DNA of 64,000 bases from Isoetes taiwanensis (GCA_021234155.1 JAJEKV010000112.1:2348282-2412281), one strand, 5' to 3'. Positions 21,729 through 32,215 are shown, counted from the first letter of the stretch. Translations and numbers: made by a program. The notes: a model not told the origin generated them from the letters alone.

Positions 21729-23037
21729 TTACTCCATCTGGGTTTCTGATACTGATTCAGGTACAACATCTAACTCCGCAGATATCCTAGCAACATGTTC
21801 CTGGCCCCTTCTTATAACCTCGGATGTGTCCATCTCTATATAGCCTGTTACATCTGGGATGTCTACAGACATGGCCTGTGCAAGGACTTGGAGATGTGGA
21901 TCGGGTTCTTCCGTCTCAGTATCCATTGCGCTGCCTTCCACCGATGCGGGATTTTGGACACCACAGTCGATTTCTGGTGTGTGGAAGAGATTCTTTTTCT
22001 TGGTTACAACCTGATGCTCTTGTGTACCACTTGGCTCACCCTCATGATGCGCAGGTTCCTCGTTGATTCCTATGTATTCGAAATTTGACCCGCCTGTCAG
22101 GAAAGGCATGTACGCATCAAATTGTTTGTTTAAAGCCCCCAATTTTTGAAACATAGGCTCTAGCACATTAATACCTTTCTCTATAGACTCTAAAAGTCTT
22201 TTCGTCTGCTGCATCCTTTGCTCGTAGCTCTGTGCATCCATTTGATCCAAGATTTCATCAAGGTTAGATATATCTGTTTTCTGGGTAATATTTATATTGA
22301 TCTTGTCAGGATCATTTGCAGTGTCTGCTTTCTCCTCTTCATATGACTCCCCAGTGCCCTGGCAAACCATTCTTTCAAGCTTATCCAAGAAAGCCCTAAG
22401 AAATCGGCATACTTTACCTTGGCTCTCGAATGCAATACTTTTCTTACAATGTAGTAAGCATATGATGTCTTCAACTGGCACTTTAGCACATGATCACCTT
22501 CCATTCCGACAAACTTGTATCTTGGTTTACCCGTGAAGTAAGTCTGCCATTTTTTTCTCATTTTCTCATCAGCTTCTTCATTTCCAGTGACAGGCATTGG
22601 TGGCAAAGGGGTGTTCTTTGGTGCTGAGCTCACCAGTGTCAAAGCCAGCTCAGGCAATATCGGCATTACCCTGGAGTCGCTTCTGTTAATGCACATATGG
22701 GTGATATAATACTGATACTCCTTTACCCTTGCTCGTCATACGTGCCTATAGAAATATGGGAGCCGCCTTGAATCTGCTTTTGACTGTACAAGCAATCTGG
22801 CAAGTTCACAGACCGCATCAGAATAACCAGGTGATAAAGATTAGCAGTTGTCATGCTGGATACTCTTGTAAAGAGCTCCATGTACTTTTTGCAGTTCCAT
22901 ATTGTAGAGAACCCCCTGATGTCAATGAACACCAGTGTTGCATTCTGAGATACTGGAGTGGATGTAGGAATCCCTTCCTTTGTCACTGCGTGAACAACAT
23001 TTTTTTTCTGTTTGATTTTGATAGCCTCTTCAGGTTT
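21729..23037 (-). pseudogene. ParB/MTase-like gene copy B, C-terminal half
   Basis: It encodes the degenerate methyltransferase-like domain and the acidic C-terminal tail, ending at the TAA at 21729. The first codons (PEEAIKIKQKK) continue in frame from the 5' half, which ends at 54030. Relative to copy A, about 82 bp are missing near 22455, which removes the SAM-binding motif I and shifts the frame. Unlike copy A, the two C-terminal Gln codons are intact. Both copies are dead, but in different ways. Confidence 0.7.
23034..23037. other. Target-site duplication GTTT (left)
   Basis: GTTT precedes the left terminus, matches 54026-54029 and occurs once in the empty site of copy A (reverse complement near 775-778). 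Confidence 0.85.
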
Positions 23038-23056
23038 GGGTCCTCGCACGCTACGG
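23038..23056 (+). repeat. Left terminal inverted repeat
   Basis: GGGTCCTCGCACGCTACGG starts directly after GTTT and is the partner of 54007-54025 in inverted orientation. It is followed by the palindrome TGACGTCA (about 23068). Confidence 0.85.
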
Positions 23057-24287
23057 GTGGCATAAATGACGTCATTTTTAGCCCTAAATAATAGCGCTAA
23101 TTAAGGGGGTTTAACTGAATTTTTAAATTTTATTTTAGCACTAAATCCCGCCCATGGGATCCTAAACCGTCAAACCTTTCCTTCTTTCCTACTTTCTTGG
23201 AGTTTCTTGGATCAGATTCAGAAACATAGCTGCTCCCCATCGAGATCCCCGTACTCTGCTTGGTTAACTGGCCGGATCAAATTGCTGTGACTGTACTACT
23301 CCTACAGCAGTAATTATCGAAATCCGTTATTTGTACCATTCTAAACAATTGCCAGTCATTAGATTCAACAAAATGCCCAATCGAGATCCCATTTCCCTAC
23401 TTGGTTAACTGGCCAGAGTAAATTGCTGTGACTGTGCTGCTTCCACAGCAGTAATTATCGAATTCGGTTATTTGTACCATTCTAAACACTCGATTGCCAG
23501 ACAATCGAGATCCCATTACCCTGCTTTGTAAAGAGCTCGGATCAAATTGCTCATCTGAACAATTTCCCAGACTCAAGAAAAGTTGTTTTAGTGGTAAGCA
23601 TCTAATCTTTGTTGACAAATCTTTGGGAATGGTAAATAATGTGGAAATGGTTTCATTCTATTATATTTCATGCTTCTATATTGAAGACAAAGGTTAATGT
23701 AGCAGGTGTGGAGGATTGCATTGCAGGTGTGGAGAATTTTTTGGGCTTGGTATCAGCGGAAAGTACAGCTTAGTAATGTTTGGTCGTGCAAGTTCAGTAG
23801 TTGATGCTAACGAGTTTAGCATTTGGTACTATGTTTGCAGACAATCAGTTAGCAAATTATGCTTACAGGTTATATTGGTACCATGTTTCGCAGGCAGTAC
23901 TTGCTAGTTAGTATATGTTGTGTACCCGAGTTACTTAGTGATTTCGTGCTATGTTTGCAGGCAGCATTTGCTAAGTAGCAGGTTACATTAAGAACGCGAA
24001 TTTTGTGCTACACTTGTAGGCTCAAATTGTTATTAGTGGCGGTTGCTAAGAAAGTTCAGTGCTAAGTTAGAAAGAGTTAGCTGCTATTTAGCATGACAGT
24101 AGGCCCAAGATAATTGGTGTTCATGACAATTAGTAATTATTTGGAAAAAGTAGCAGTTCATTGCTAAGCTCTTAGAGTTAGTACTATTCAGGATACTTAG
24201 TGCTATGATTTGGATTGGTTTAGTTTTTTGCAGACACAATGAAGAACTTCCAGTGATATATAATTTCAAAGCTGGTGCAGGGATAGA
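23057..24287 (+). promoter_or_regulatory. Left subterminal region with repeats, likely 5' region of the inward gene
   Basis: It holds a tandem repeat (23239-23560) and then about 500 bp dense in TTAGCA/TGCTAA hexamers (about 23760-24200). The latter also occur in the right subterminal part of the transposon (about 52630-53060). Clustered subterminal hexamers often serve as transposase binding sites; that role is inferred here. It presumably contains the promoter of the gene starting at 24288. No TATA box was assigned. Confidence 0.45.
23239..23560 (+). repeat. Tandem repeat, units of about 141 and 123 bp
   Basis: Units begin ATCGAGATCCC at 23239, 23380 and 23503. They share CTTGGTTAACTGGCC and TTGCTGTGACTGT blocks. 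The last unit is partial. It lies 200 bp inside the left transposon terminus. Confidence 0.8.
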
Positions 24288-24734
24288 ATGGCAACAAAGA
24301 AAACTCAACCTAAAGTGACCATAGACGAAGAGGAAGCAAGGAGGATGTTTGACACATCTGTGTTGCCTTCTGAGGGCATGACCTCTTCAGATGTAAGAAA
24401 GGCAGATGTGGCTGAAGATGAGATAAGCAAAATATTTGGCTGTGTAAAACTGGTAGGTACCAAGCAAATTTATAAGTCTAGTCGAATGAATCCACTATTT
24501 GTGGATCAGTTTATGAACATCTACAGAAGATGTTACCAAAGAACTGATATTTGTGTTGGAGAGATTGGGAAGTTTTTTGCACGGGCATTCACTTTGCATG
24601 TGAGAGGACAAAAGATTAACTGGCAGTCATTTGTGGTTAAAACGAAGAAAAGTGTTACAGCTAAGGTTGAGAAAGAAGATGAGTATGAGTCCTCATTTCC
24701 TCATATAAACGTTGTTGGTTGTGTAGTGGACTAT

Positions 24735-24765
<31 letters not shown>

Positions 24766-25234
24766 GAAGGACGTCAAGCTTTATTCACCAACTAGAAACC
24801 AGAGCAACATAAATGCAAAGACAGGATTATAACCCCAGTGGACAAACCGATCCAACTGAGCACAACCACCTGCCTATGCAAAAGAATGAATCTGAAGGTA
24901 AGTATGCCAGATCAGTACTTTCTTCTCTTGAAGGTAAGTATGCAAAAGAATGAATCTGAAGGTAAGTATGTAGTGGACTATTCTGTCATCAACTCCTTCA
25001 TTGCTGGCTTAGATAAGCAGAAGGATGACTTGAATGTTAGAGTTAAAAGTGCAGCTAGTGAAATGAAGGAAAAAAGGAAGTTGTGGAAGAAGTGTAGTTA
25101 CGAGGTGGATGCTGCAAAACAGCAAATTGAAGCAGCAAAGGCCAGGTGTGAGCACTCCAATGTCATTACATTCTTGTCATCAATGCTGGTTTCCAAGGAA
25201 AAGGAACTTTTGGAGGCGACAACAGCATACAAGA
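24288..25234 (+). CDS. Coiled-coil N-terminal exon of RING/FCP1-like gene, interrupted by a SINE
   Basis: ATG at 24288 opens an exon that reads through to a donor (AAGA/GTATGT) at 25235. The SINE at 24738-24968 splits it; without that insertion and one copy of its duplication the frame is continuous (GCVVDYS then VINSF). The N-terminal ~150 residues are of unknown type. The end (about 24985-25234) is Lys/Glu-rich and predicted coiled coil. The next exon begins at 32216 or 32220. Only the latter acceptor keeps the frame (phase 1 to phase 1), and the long intron holds the 6.9-kb Ngaro-like element. As it stands the gene is disrupted. I do not recognise the N-terminal family. Confidence 0.55.
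24722..24984 (-). mobile_element. SINE insertion with 16-bp target duplication
   Basis: TGTAGTGGACTATTCT occurs at 24722-24737 and 24969-24984. The inserted 231 bp starts with a T-run on the + strand (a poly-A tail on the - strand). On the - strand it contains an A-box-like TGCTCAGTTGG and a B-box-like GGTTATAATCC, the layout of a tRNA-derived SINE. A 31-bp segment ending GAATCTGAAGGTAAGTATG is duplicated within its 5' part. It interrupts a coding exon. Confidence 0.75.
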
Positions 25235-25260
25235 GTATGTAGGAAATTCACAAAGGGGTA

Positions 25261-25296
25261 ATTCCTAGGATGGGTCCTAAGACACAACAAGTGGCC
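25261..25296 (-). repeat. Ngaro-like split direct repeat B2
   Basis: 36 bp beginning ATTCCTAGGATGGGTCC, identical to B1 at 25970-26005. It forms the outer 3' end of the element. Confidence 0.8.
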
Positions 25297-25813
25297 AGTG
25301 AAGTGGTGTTCTCATTGAGCTTTGTAAAATATTGAGTACAAATGAATCCTCACCAGGAATAGATAAAATTGAAATCATGAACTGTAAATGCTCCGAAACT
25401 AGACACTCATCGAGAGCATGATAAAAACTGAAGAATACAACATAAAAGAAGACGATATCCACGGACGACGGTCGAAGCCCAACGTCCTAGGAACAAGTAC
25501 CCCCGCGACTGGCTTGTGCACAGCGAGCCCTGCCATCTGAAAAAGGAACCTGGACAACATAACCCGTTAGAGGTCAGAAATGAGACAGTGGCAGGACCGA
25601 TGCCAGATATGATGGAAAAAACAACTCGGAGGCTGCAGAGCCACGCCAAGCGAAATAGCACGGTCGACCAACCGGTACAAAGAAGAAAAAGCCAAAAAAA
25701 CAGAAAAAACCGGTTGGTACCGCCTCGGAGGCGACAAAGGCCACGCCGAGAATGAATAAAGAGACCAAACAAACCGTCAAGCCATGCAAACCGACTGAGA
25801 GGGAGGGGGGGCG

Positions 25814-25972
25814 GGAAACCAGGTAGGCGACTGAAACTAGGAGAAAAGCCCAAGGAGAACGCCGATAACCAAAGGGAAGAAAAAATGGGCTATAAAAAGG
25901 AGAAGGAGATGAGGTGGCGTCCCCATCCAAGGAATGGCGGTTCTATTGCTAGCGCAATAGAACCGAAGCATT
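25814..25972 (-). repeat. Ngaro-like split direct repeat A2
   Basis: 159 bp almost identical to A1 at 31981-32139. It includes the perfect hairpin GGTTCTATTG...CAATAGAACC close to its outer end and abuts B1. Confidence 0.85.
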
Positions 25973-26005
25973 CCTAGGATGGGTCCTAAGACACAACAAG
26001 TGGCC
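25970..26005 (-). repeat. Ngaro-like split direct repeat B1
   Basis: 36 bp identical to B2. It overlaps the last three bases of A2, giving the contiguous A2-B1 junction expected of a circular-intermediate replication scheme. Confidence 0.8.
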
Positions 26006-26024
26006 GATAGAAGAGGAACCTACC

Positions 26025-27032
26025 TCAAAGACCAAGGTGGCGAGACACAACGAGGCGCTCCTGAATGTTGGGGAGAACATAGCGCGAATGAGGGGAGGCA
26101 GAGCGCCAACGTCCATGGGAACGGACAATGTCCGAAGGGACGGAAGAAGCAGCAGCGGCAGTGGTACGTCCTGCATGGGTGCCAAAGGCCCGAGGCTCCA
26201 AGCCGATCAGACGCAAAGACTCAAACCACCAGGAGCGGGCGGCGGCATATGACAACGGGCGGGAGGAAGCTAAGGAAGAGCGAAAAAGCGGACCACCTGA
26301 CGGTGGGTCAATGGTGCGAAAACCACAGGTAGACAATAAACGTTGCAGTAACATCACCGGACAGGAGGGAGAAAAGGTGCGAGCAATGAGGACTTCCTGA
26401 CCGGCAGCAGCTTGGTCACATTTGGATTTGCGGATAAACAACTGGACATGATCGGGAAAAAAAGAAAGGTCGCGCCAATTCAGATGCAAGGCCTCCGAGA
26501 TACGAAGGAAACCGGCAAAGCAGATGGTGACAAGGCATGCTTTCATAATGCCACGCCAATGGGCTTGTGATGGGGCAAGTACTGAAATGATTTGGCGAAC
26601 ATGAGCCGCAGTCAATGGTAGACGCACCTGTGAAGGGCTATGGACACGTGGGGCCGCTTGACGAACTAAGGTAGGAAGGGGCGCAGAGCAAGGAGACGGG
26701 AAGTTGACCAAGCCATGAAAAAAGGCGATGGCAGCAGACACAATACCTATGGAATTAGGGCTGCGACGAGCAGATACCAACGAGGAGAAAAACGCGGCGA
26801 CATGAAGGGAGGAGGCAGGTAAAGCCGGAATCTGCTGGGAGCTGCACCAATGACGAAAAGATAGCCAGGCAGAGGAATAACTGAGCAATGTAGACGATGC
26901 ACGGGATTGAAGGACAGACACCAATGCTGAGGCAAAGAAGGGCAAAGAGGGATCGTCGAAGAAAGGTAAGATATCTGGAAAAACAAGACAAAAAACACAA
27001 CAGTAAAAAAACCTAAAACCAAGTCTCAACAA
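26025..27032 (-). CDS. Tyrosine recombinase of the Ngaro-like element
   Basis: The 335-residue ORF has an N-terminal core-binding part (TLLSYSSAWLSFRHWC and so on) and a C-terminal catalytic part. The motifs THAGR (H-x-x-R, about residue 287), SHGRW (about 309) and the presumed nucleophile Tyr in HSRYVLP fit the R-H-R-Y phage-integrase-like recombinases of DIRS/Ngaro retrotransposons. These replace a DDE integrase. The enzyme would integrate a circular cDNA without target duplication. The ORF is intact and lies 20 bp from repeat B1. Confidence 0.8.
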   Translation of the reverse strand: MLRLGFRFFYCCVFCLVFPDILPFFDDPSLPFFASALVSVLQSRASSTLLSYSSAWLSFRHWCSSQQIPALPASSLHVAAFFSSLVSARRSPNSIGIVSAAIAFFHGLVNFPSPCSAPLPTLVRQAAPRVHSPSQVRLPLTAAHVRQIISVLAPSQAHWRGIMKACLVTICFAGFLRISEALHLNWRDLSFFPDHVQLFIRKSKCDQAAAGQEVLIARTFSPSCPVMLLQRLLSTCGFRTIDPPSGGPLFRSSLASSRPLSYAAARSWWFESLRLIGLEPRAFGTHAGRTTAAAASSVPSDIVRSHGRWRSASPHSRYVLPNIQERLVVSRHLGL

Positions 27033-27119
27033 TCAACCAATGTCAACCAACTTCTAAAATTATCAAAATATAACCTAGAACTAACGAAAAACTCACTAGA
27101 TGAAAAAACAAGAAAACAT

Positions 27120-27920
27120 CTATTCAATGGAAAAATTACAACGTAAGGCAAATAATGCGGCATGCCGACGAGAGCCCACGATGCGAGAAGAGAGTGAAGG
27201 GAGTAAGGCATGTGTGAATTCATGAAAGAAAACTGCATCGTGCACAAAGGGCTGCCAAGACGAGGAATCAACAGCAAGCAACGGCCACCAAGGTGCAGAA
27301 GGCCAAGCAAAAACAACCAGTGTAAGCCGTGCTCTGCAAAGACGGGCGTGGTGCAACACTTCGGGAATCAAGGCAGGCGGAGGAAAGCAGTAGTTATTGA
27401 ACAAATGCCAATCATAAGATAGCGCATCAGGCGCAATCCGGTGAGGGTAACAATCCTTAGTATTGAAGACTGGCAGCAAGGCATTAGAAGGGCTAGCAAA
27501 ACGATCCACATGATGAGGGCCCCAGCGCGCCTCCAAGAGATGAAAAACAGAGGGGGATAAGGAAAACTCATCAAAGGCCCGGATTTTTGAAAGATAATCA
27601 GCCCACTCATTCTCCAATCGTGGAACCCATACCGGCTCCAACTGAATATGATACTGATAGCAAAAAATTAGTACTTCTAGAAGCAAAAAATGAAGTGTTG
27701 GAGATCGTGAACCACCACTCTGTAATAGAAAAAACACATTTTGGTTATCCCCGCGAGCTATGACGCGGGATGCAGCCAGTAACGGAGCACACCGCTGCAA
27801 GATCTGAAAAAGCGCAAAGAGTTCGCGCCAAGTGGAAGATTGGAGGCGATCATCTGCAGAGAAAACAACACCGAGAAAGGAGAGAAGCTGAGAACCGGAC
27901 GCTGAAGCCAGCCGCCCCAT
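27120..27920 (-). CDS. RNase H domain of the Ngaro-like element
   Basis: The ORF includes STWRELFALFQIL, VIARGDNQNVFFLLQSGG and WVPRLENEWADYLSK. This is the diagnostic RNase H pattern of DIRS/Ngaro elements (S-x-x-RE, DNQ, W-x-P-R-x-x-N-x-x-AD). The catalytic Glu, Asp and final Asp are present. It should be continuous with the RT, but frame changes near 27920-28240 split the polyprotein. No methyltransferase domain of the DIRS1 type follows. Confidence 0.75.
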   Translation of the reverse strand: MGRLASASGSQLLSFLGVVFSADDRLQSSTWRELFALFQILQRCAPLLAASRVIARGDNQNVFFLLQSGGSRSPTLHFLLLEVLIFCYQYHIQLEPVWVPRLENEWADYLSKIRAFDEFSLSPSVFHLLEARWGPHHVDRFASPSNALLPVFNTKDCYPHRIAPDALSYDWHLFNNYCFPPPALIPEVLHHARLCRARLTLVVFAWPSAPWWPLLAVDSSSWQPFVHDAVFFHEFTHALLPSLSSRIVGSRRHAALFALRCNFSIE

Positions 27921-28234
27921 CCCTCATTGCTAGCATCAAAACCCAAGGTAGATTTGAGCACGCGGGAGGCCAAACAGGGGGCTCTGGCGAAAATGACGGA
28001 TAACAAATCTCCCAAAGCTGGATTTCCCGTGACGCAAGAGGGGACAGCAAGAGAGGGTATCCCAAAGGTCGCAAGATCACGTAAATCGGAATGGAGGCCC
28101 CAAGTCAAGGCAAGACACACGATGGCCCGTGACTAGGCGCAGAGACCGGATAAAACCAAGAAACCGCAATATGGCGAGGGTGACATACCGGGGGAGGCTA
28201 ACGGGGGTAGAACAAAGAGATAAAAGCCGCCCTT

Positions 28235-29173
28235 TTAGCCCGAGAAATGCGAAAAGAAACCCTCCCCGCATGCATCAACTATGAAGCCTAAAAAGATTGT
28301 GCGGTGTGAGAGACGAAAAACGACATTTTTCCATGCCAAGAGAAAACCGCCTGGCCGCAAGTCGGTAATGACGCGAATCTGGAGAGACTCAGGGAGGGAC
28401 TGGCATAGAAACAAAATATCATCGACATAGGGCAAACACCGAATACCCTGACCTCGCCAAAACCGAACTAACTGTCTAACCAATTTGGTGAAGACAAAGG
28501 GAGCGGAAGCAAGACCAAAGGGGAGGACGTTAAAGACGTAAAAACGACCTTCAAGCTCAAAACCCAAAAAAGTGCGGTGAGGAGGCCAAATAGAGACATG
28601 GTGATAACCAGACTTAAGGTCAACTGCAAAGAGAAAATCATTAGGGAGACATAAATGTGAAAGCAGCTCAAGAGACTCATATCGGAAGGAAGGGATCGTC
28701 AAGAAAGAGTTTAAACATCGTAAGTCAAGGATCAGGCGAAACTTATTCATGCCTTTGGGGACAACACCCAAGGGGGAGCAAAAGAAAGGGCAGGAGAGGA
28801 CAGGGGACGCGGCACCTGTACGCAAAAGATCAGAAACGGCCAAGCATGCAAAATCTAGGTGGGCAGACAAAGACGAGTGATTTGGGGCGGAAAAAGCAAC
28901 AGACGGACGAGAAGATGACCAAGGGAGGCGATAACCAAACTGGATCCAATGCAAAACCTGCTGCGAGGAACAGATAGACTGCCAGAAAGGGAAAGCGGTC
29001 TGGAGGCGATTTAGAACCACAGAAGCAGAAGCCAAATCATCAGCAGGGGAGGGGTCGATGCCAAGATGAGGGATGATGGAGGTGATTGGTGCACATTCTG
29101 AAAAACAAATCCAGTTAGTCGAGTGGATAACCGTGGACAAGACAAAAAACCCCAAAGCCAACGCAAAACACAA
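28235..29173 (-). CDS. Reverse transcriptase of the Ngaro-like element
   Basis: The 312-residue ORF has RT fingers and palm: SPLGVVPKGMNKFRLILDLR, AVDLKSGYHHVSI, VLPFGLASAPFVFTK and the catalytic YVDDILFL (about residue 241-248). Thumb-region residues follow until a frame break near 28240. It is typical of DIRS-order RTs, which are close to Ty3 RTs. The N-terminal extension overlaps the previous gene region. Confidence 0.8.
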   Translation of the reverse strand: MCFALALGFFVLSTVIHSTNWICFSECAPITSIIPHLGIDPSPADDLASASVVLNRLQTAFPFWQSICSSQQVLHWIQFGYRLPWSSSRPSVAFSAPNHSSLSAHLDFACLAVSDLLRTGAASPVLSCPFFCSPLGVVPKGMNKFRLILDLRCLNSFLTIPSFRYESLELLSHLCLPNDFLFAVDLKSGYHHVSIWPPHRTFLGFELEGRFYVFNVLPFGLASAPFVFTKLVRQLVRFWRGQGIRCLPYVDDILFLCQSLPESLQIRVITDLRPGGFLLAWKNVVFRLSHRTIFLGFIVDACGEGFFSHFSG

Positions 29174-29773
29174 TGATTACTACAAAGCATAAACCCGAAG
29201 AAACTCGACAACAAACATCCAACTACAATGCCGAGTAAGACAATTAACACGCTACTAAACTTAACAAGCAGAAAACCATCTAATTTGTAAGCAAAAAACT
29301 CAACATTTCCAAGAAAAACAGACAAGGAGAAACAACCACAGCCGCCTAATAGCACATAACATAATTCACACAAGTTTATATCACACGAAACACAACAATT
29401 CTTAAAAAACTTGTATTAAAGTTGTATTAAAGTTGAGAATCCATGACAACAGGGAAAATATGCAAGGGCGAACTAAGATTCAAGGGCCGGGACGAGGAAA
29501 AAACGGAGCTGGGGCCGGCACCAAAGGACCCGGGGTGGAACCAAAGGGGAGGGGAGCAACAGAGAGCCCGTGTTAGGCGCAGAATGGCACGTTTCAATCG
29601 CGATGGCCCATCGCCCACAAAAAGTGCAAAATGGCGGGACCCGAACCGAGAAGAGGAAAAAAGGGGATTGAGGTGTGCCGTGAGAAGGTGGAGCCGGAGG
29701 GCGAGGCAAATGATCTAGAAGCGAGGGCGTCGGTCACGATGCATCCGCCGAAACGATTTTTAATTTCTTAGAA

Positions 29774-30550
29774 TCATCGCCAGCCGTAAGGGGCCTCGTG
29801 GTGGTCATCAAAATCCAAGGCGACATCATAGCCCTCGCGATCAGCAATAATCAAGAACTTCATTCTCTGCAAAGTGGCAGCCTTACCTTCTTCGACAATC
29901 TGGAGAACAGCATCGGGCACTCGAGGAGACAAGGCAATCAATCGAGCATGGAGCTCCCGAAATCTGGACTCTGTGGTACAAAGGAACTCGTACTGGTGGC
30001 GCGATGACTCTCTCTTAAAGCTAGGAACTGATCGTGAAGAGCGTTCCCGAACTTCTTGGCGCAACACCTCGATCTGCTCATGAACATTAGTGTTAGAAGT
30101 GAGTGTCGACTGAAGACTCTGGATCTGTGACATCTGCAGCTGAAGGGTTTGCAAAAGCTGAGGCACCATATCCACGGATTGAGAGGAGGGAACCGCAGAA
30201 CTAGCAGTCGGCAAAGAGTAGCTCATCCCCACAGCGGGACCCGCGGAGGCAAAGGAAAAAACAGGGGGCGGCACAGAAGCAAAAGACACAGAGGAGACAG
30301 CCCGAGAAGGACCAGCTGAGCCAGAGTGAGAAGCGACGCCCGTGCATCTGATAGTGGAAAAAACTAGATGGACATGCTCAAGAGAAACCGCGGGGGTATG
30401 CAAAGCAGACACCTCAGAGGCAATAGAAACTCCAGTGGTGCGGGCACGTCGCATAGGTGGAGTGGAAGGGGCAGTGCTTGCCGCGACCCGTTTAGCCCTC
30501 CGAGCCCGCAAAGAAACCTGAGAGGTGCTAGGAATGTCCTGATCTGCCAT
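29774..30550 (-). CDS. Gag-like ORF of the Ngaro-like element
   Basis: The 258-residue ORF opens with a Ser/Arg/Ala-rich stretch. A Gln/Leu coiled coil follows (LQTLQLQMSQIQSLQS, then EQIEVLRQEVRERS), and the C-terminus is acidic and His-containing. It lacks a CCHC knuckle. Its position ahead of the RT, between terminal repeat A1 and the pol region, suggests the nucleocapsid-like product. Function is by position only. Confidence 0.5.
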   Translation of the reverse strand: MADQDIPSTSQVSLRARRAKRVAASTAPSTPPMRRARTTGVSIASEVSALHTPAVSLEHVHLVFSTIRCTGVASHSGSAGPSRAVSSVSFASVPPPVFSFASAGPAVGMSYSLPTASSAVPSSQSVDMVPQLLQTLQLQMSQIQSLQSTLTSNTNVHEQIEVLRQEVRERSSRSVPSFKRESSRHQYEFLCTTESRFRELHARLIALSPRVPDAVLQIVEEGKAATLQRMKFLIIADREGYDVALDFDDHHEAPYGWR

Positions 30551-31297
30551 ATCGTGAAAATTGTCTAAAAAACATAATTCACAACGTTAGTACAAACAAT
30601 GGAAACAATAACACGTTTTACAAGACCCATGCTACCAAGCAACGCTAAACCCAGAGCGAGTTTGCAACATACCCAACTAAATCTAACTATCTATAATGCA
30701 AAATTGACGAGAAACGTAAAAGGCGAGGAACAAGGCAAAGAAGCAAGAAACAATAGAACCCACAGCACCAACGGGGCAATGTTGGGAAGAAAAACGAAGC
30801 CGAAAGAAAAGAGACTTGCGACCAAAAACAATAAAAAACAATCGAAAAGAGAACAGAGAAAGAAAATAGCAAAGACAACACCAATAAAAACAACAACCTC
30901 AAGCAAACAAGGTACCAAAAACACGAAAAAATCATCTCAAAAAAGAAGGACAATGGTCTCAGGGGAAACCGGGGCAGAGTATCCCAACAAAAAACCGGTT
31001 CGACGGCCTGGTATCCCCACTACCCAAGAGGCCGAAGCGGCAGCCATGAAGGTCGGTGAAGGCGGAAAGCAGAGAGGGAACCAATCGAAAGCAGAGAGGG
31101 ACGGCAACACAGAAGGTGGCAGAGAGGAGATGAATGCTGGAGGGCCTGAGCAAGCCAAAACCGAAGGGTAAGAGCAGTAACTGGAGTAAGCAAAAAAGGC
31201 TGATCTTGAAGCCAACCCAGAGACGGAGAAGCAGTATTGAGAAAGAACACGAGCAACAGCTTGAGAAACACAATAAATCGACTGAGAGGAGCTAGCC

Positions 31298-31690
31298 GAA
31301 ACTGGATTTGAATGCTGGAGCAGGAAGATCGGGCTATGGTGGCCGAATACATGCCCCACTGCCAAACCGTCTGGCAGGAGGCAGTAACGGCCCCGGATTC
31401 GCCCATAATACATATGCAGAGGCCAGACAAAGCAGAGAAACAAGGGGTTCCTGAAGCAAGAAGACCCAGCGGACCTGGAAAATGGTCTGAGAAGAGCTAT
31501 GGAGGGCGGCCGAAAATTGGATTGAGCGCTGGAGCAGCAGGAACGGGCTCTGGCGGCCGAAAACATGCCCCACTGCCAAACCATCTGGCAGGAGGCAGTA
31601 ACGGGGCCGGATTCGCCCACAATCCATAGGCAGAGGCTGGACAAACGGAGAAACAAAAGGGTTCCGGAAGTAGGAAGACCCAGGCTATTG
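31298..31690 (+). repeat. Tandem repeat of about 216 bp in the Ngaro-like leader
   Basis: Two units, starting near 31298 and 31514, share CATGCCCCACTGCCAAACC and GGCAGGAGGCAGTAACGG. Long ORFs across them on both strands are by-products of GC-rich repetitive sequence. Confidence 0.75.
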
Positions 31691-31980
31691 GCAAGCAAAC
31701 CGGATTCAATTGAATTAAACAAAAAACAAGTAACAAACCGAAAGCAACCAACTAACCGAAAAATGCTCAAGAAATCCTTGACCATGCCATAACCGGAGGG
31801 GAGAGACGCCCGAGACTCCGAAACCGCATCCCAACCAAGAGAAGAACACAAACCACAAACGAAACCAGGATTAACCAAAATGATCACGATCATCGTACCT
31901 TGAAAAAGCCTTTTTGGTAGGAACGTAGGCGGCAGGCAGACAGTTGCGCTCTTCAGGTACAACCGGCTTGGTTGAAGGTA

Positions 31981-32139
31981 GGAAACCAGGTAGGCAACTG
32001 AAACTAGGAGAAAAGCCCAAGGAGAACGCCGATAACCAAAGGGAAGAAAAAATGGGCTATAAAAAGGAGAAGGAGATGAGGTGGCGTCCCCATCCAAGGA
32101 ATGGCGGTTCTATTGCTAGCGCAATAGAACCGAAGCATT
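31981..32139 (-). repeat. Ngaro-like terminal repeat A1 (5' end)
   Basis: 159-bp direct repeat of A2. Its outer end (32139) borders host intron sequence. Confidence 0.85.
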
Positions 32140-32215
32140 GCTAATGACCTTTGCAATTACATAGTGCTCAAATAATTTTTCTTTCTGCTTGATCATTCTT
32201 TTTATTTTTAAACAG

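Larger units (their letters stand above)
21248..23037 (-). mobile_element. ParB/MTase element copy B, 3' half
   Basis: This is the inverted counterpart of copy A from its position ~771 to 2716. It is cut at its 5' side by the 31-kb transposon (23038). The outer end at 21248 coincides with the end of copy A at 2716 (AAAGCAAGAATTAATTAATT read from outside). The GCGRCNGCGATC motifs recur near 21430 and 21540. Confidence 0.7.
25261..32139 (-). mobile_element. Ngaro/PAT-like tyrosine-recombinase retrotransposon
   Basis: On the - strand the order is terminal repeat A1 (32139-31981), a long leader with a tandem repeat, a gag-like ORF, RT, RNase H, tyrosine recombinase, then repeats B1 (26005-25970), A2 (25972-25814) and B2 (25296-25261). 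A1/A2 (159 bp) and B1/B2 (36 bp) are direct, not inverted. This is the split-direct-repeat layout of Ngaro and PAT elements, as opposed to DIRS1. No LTRs and no DDE integrase are present. RT and RNase H are in different frames, so the copy looks defective. It lies in the intron of the coiled-coil/RING/FCP1-like gene, antisense to it. Confidence 0.8.

Noticed and set aside
21795-22088. Opposite-strand ORFs over the ParB/MTase C-terminus (also at 1832-2125)
   Set aside because: They are antisense shadows of the gene. They persist in both copies because the copies are homologous.
25516-26400. Arg/Lys-rich + strand ORFs in the YR retrotransposon
   Set aside because: They are antisense to the recombinase ORF and terminal repeats. 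The coding sense is the - strand, where RT and YR motifs are found.
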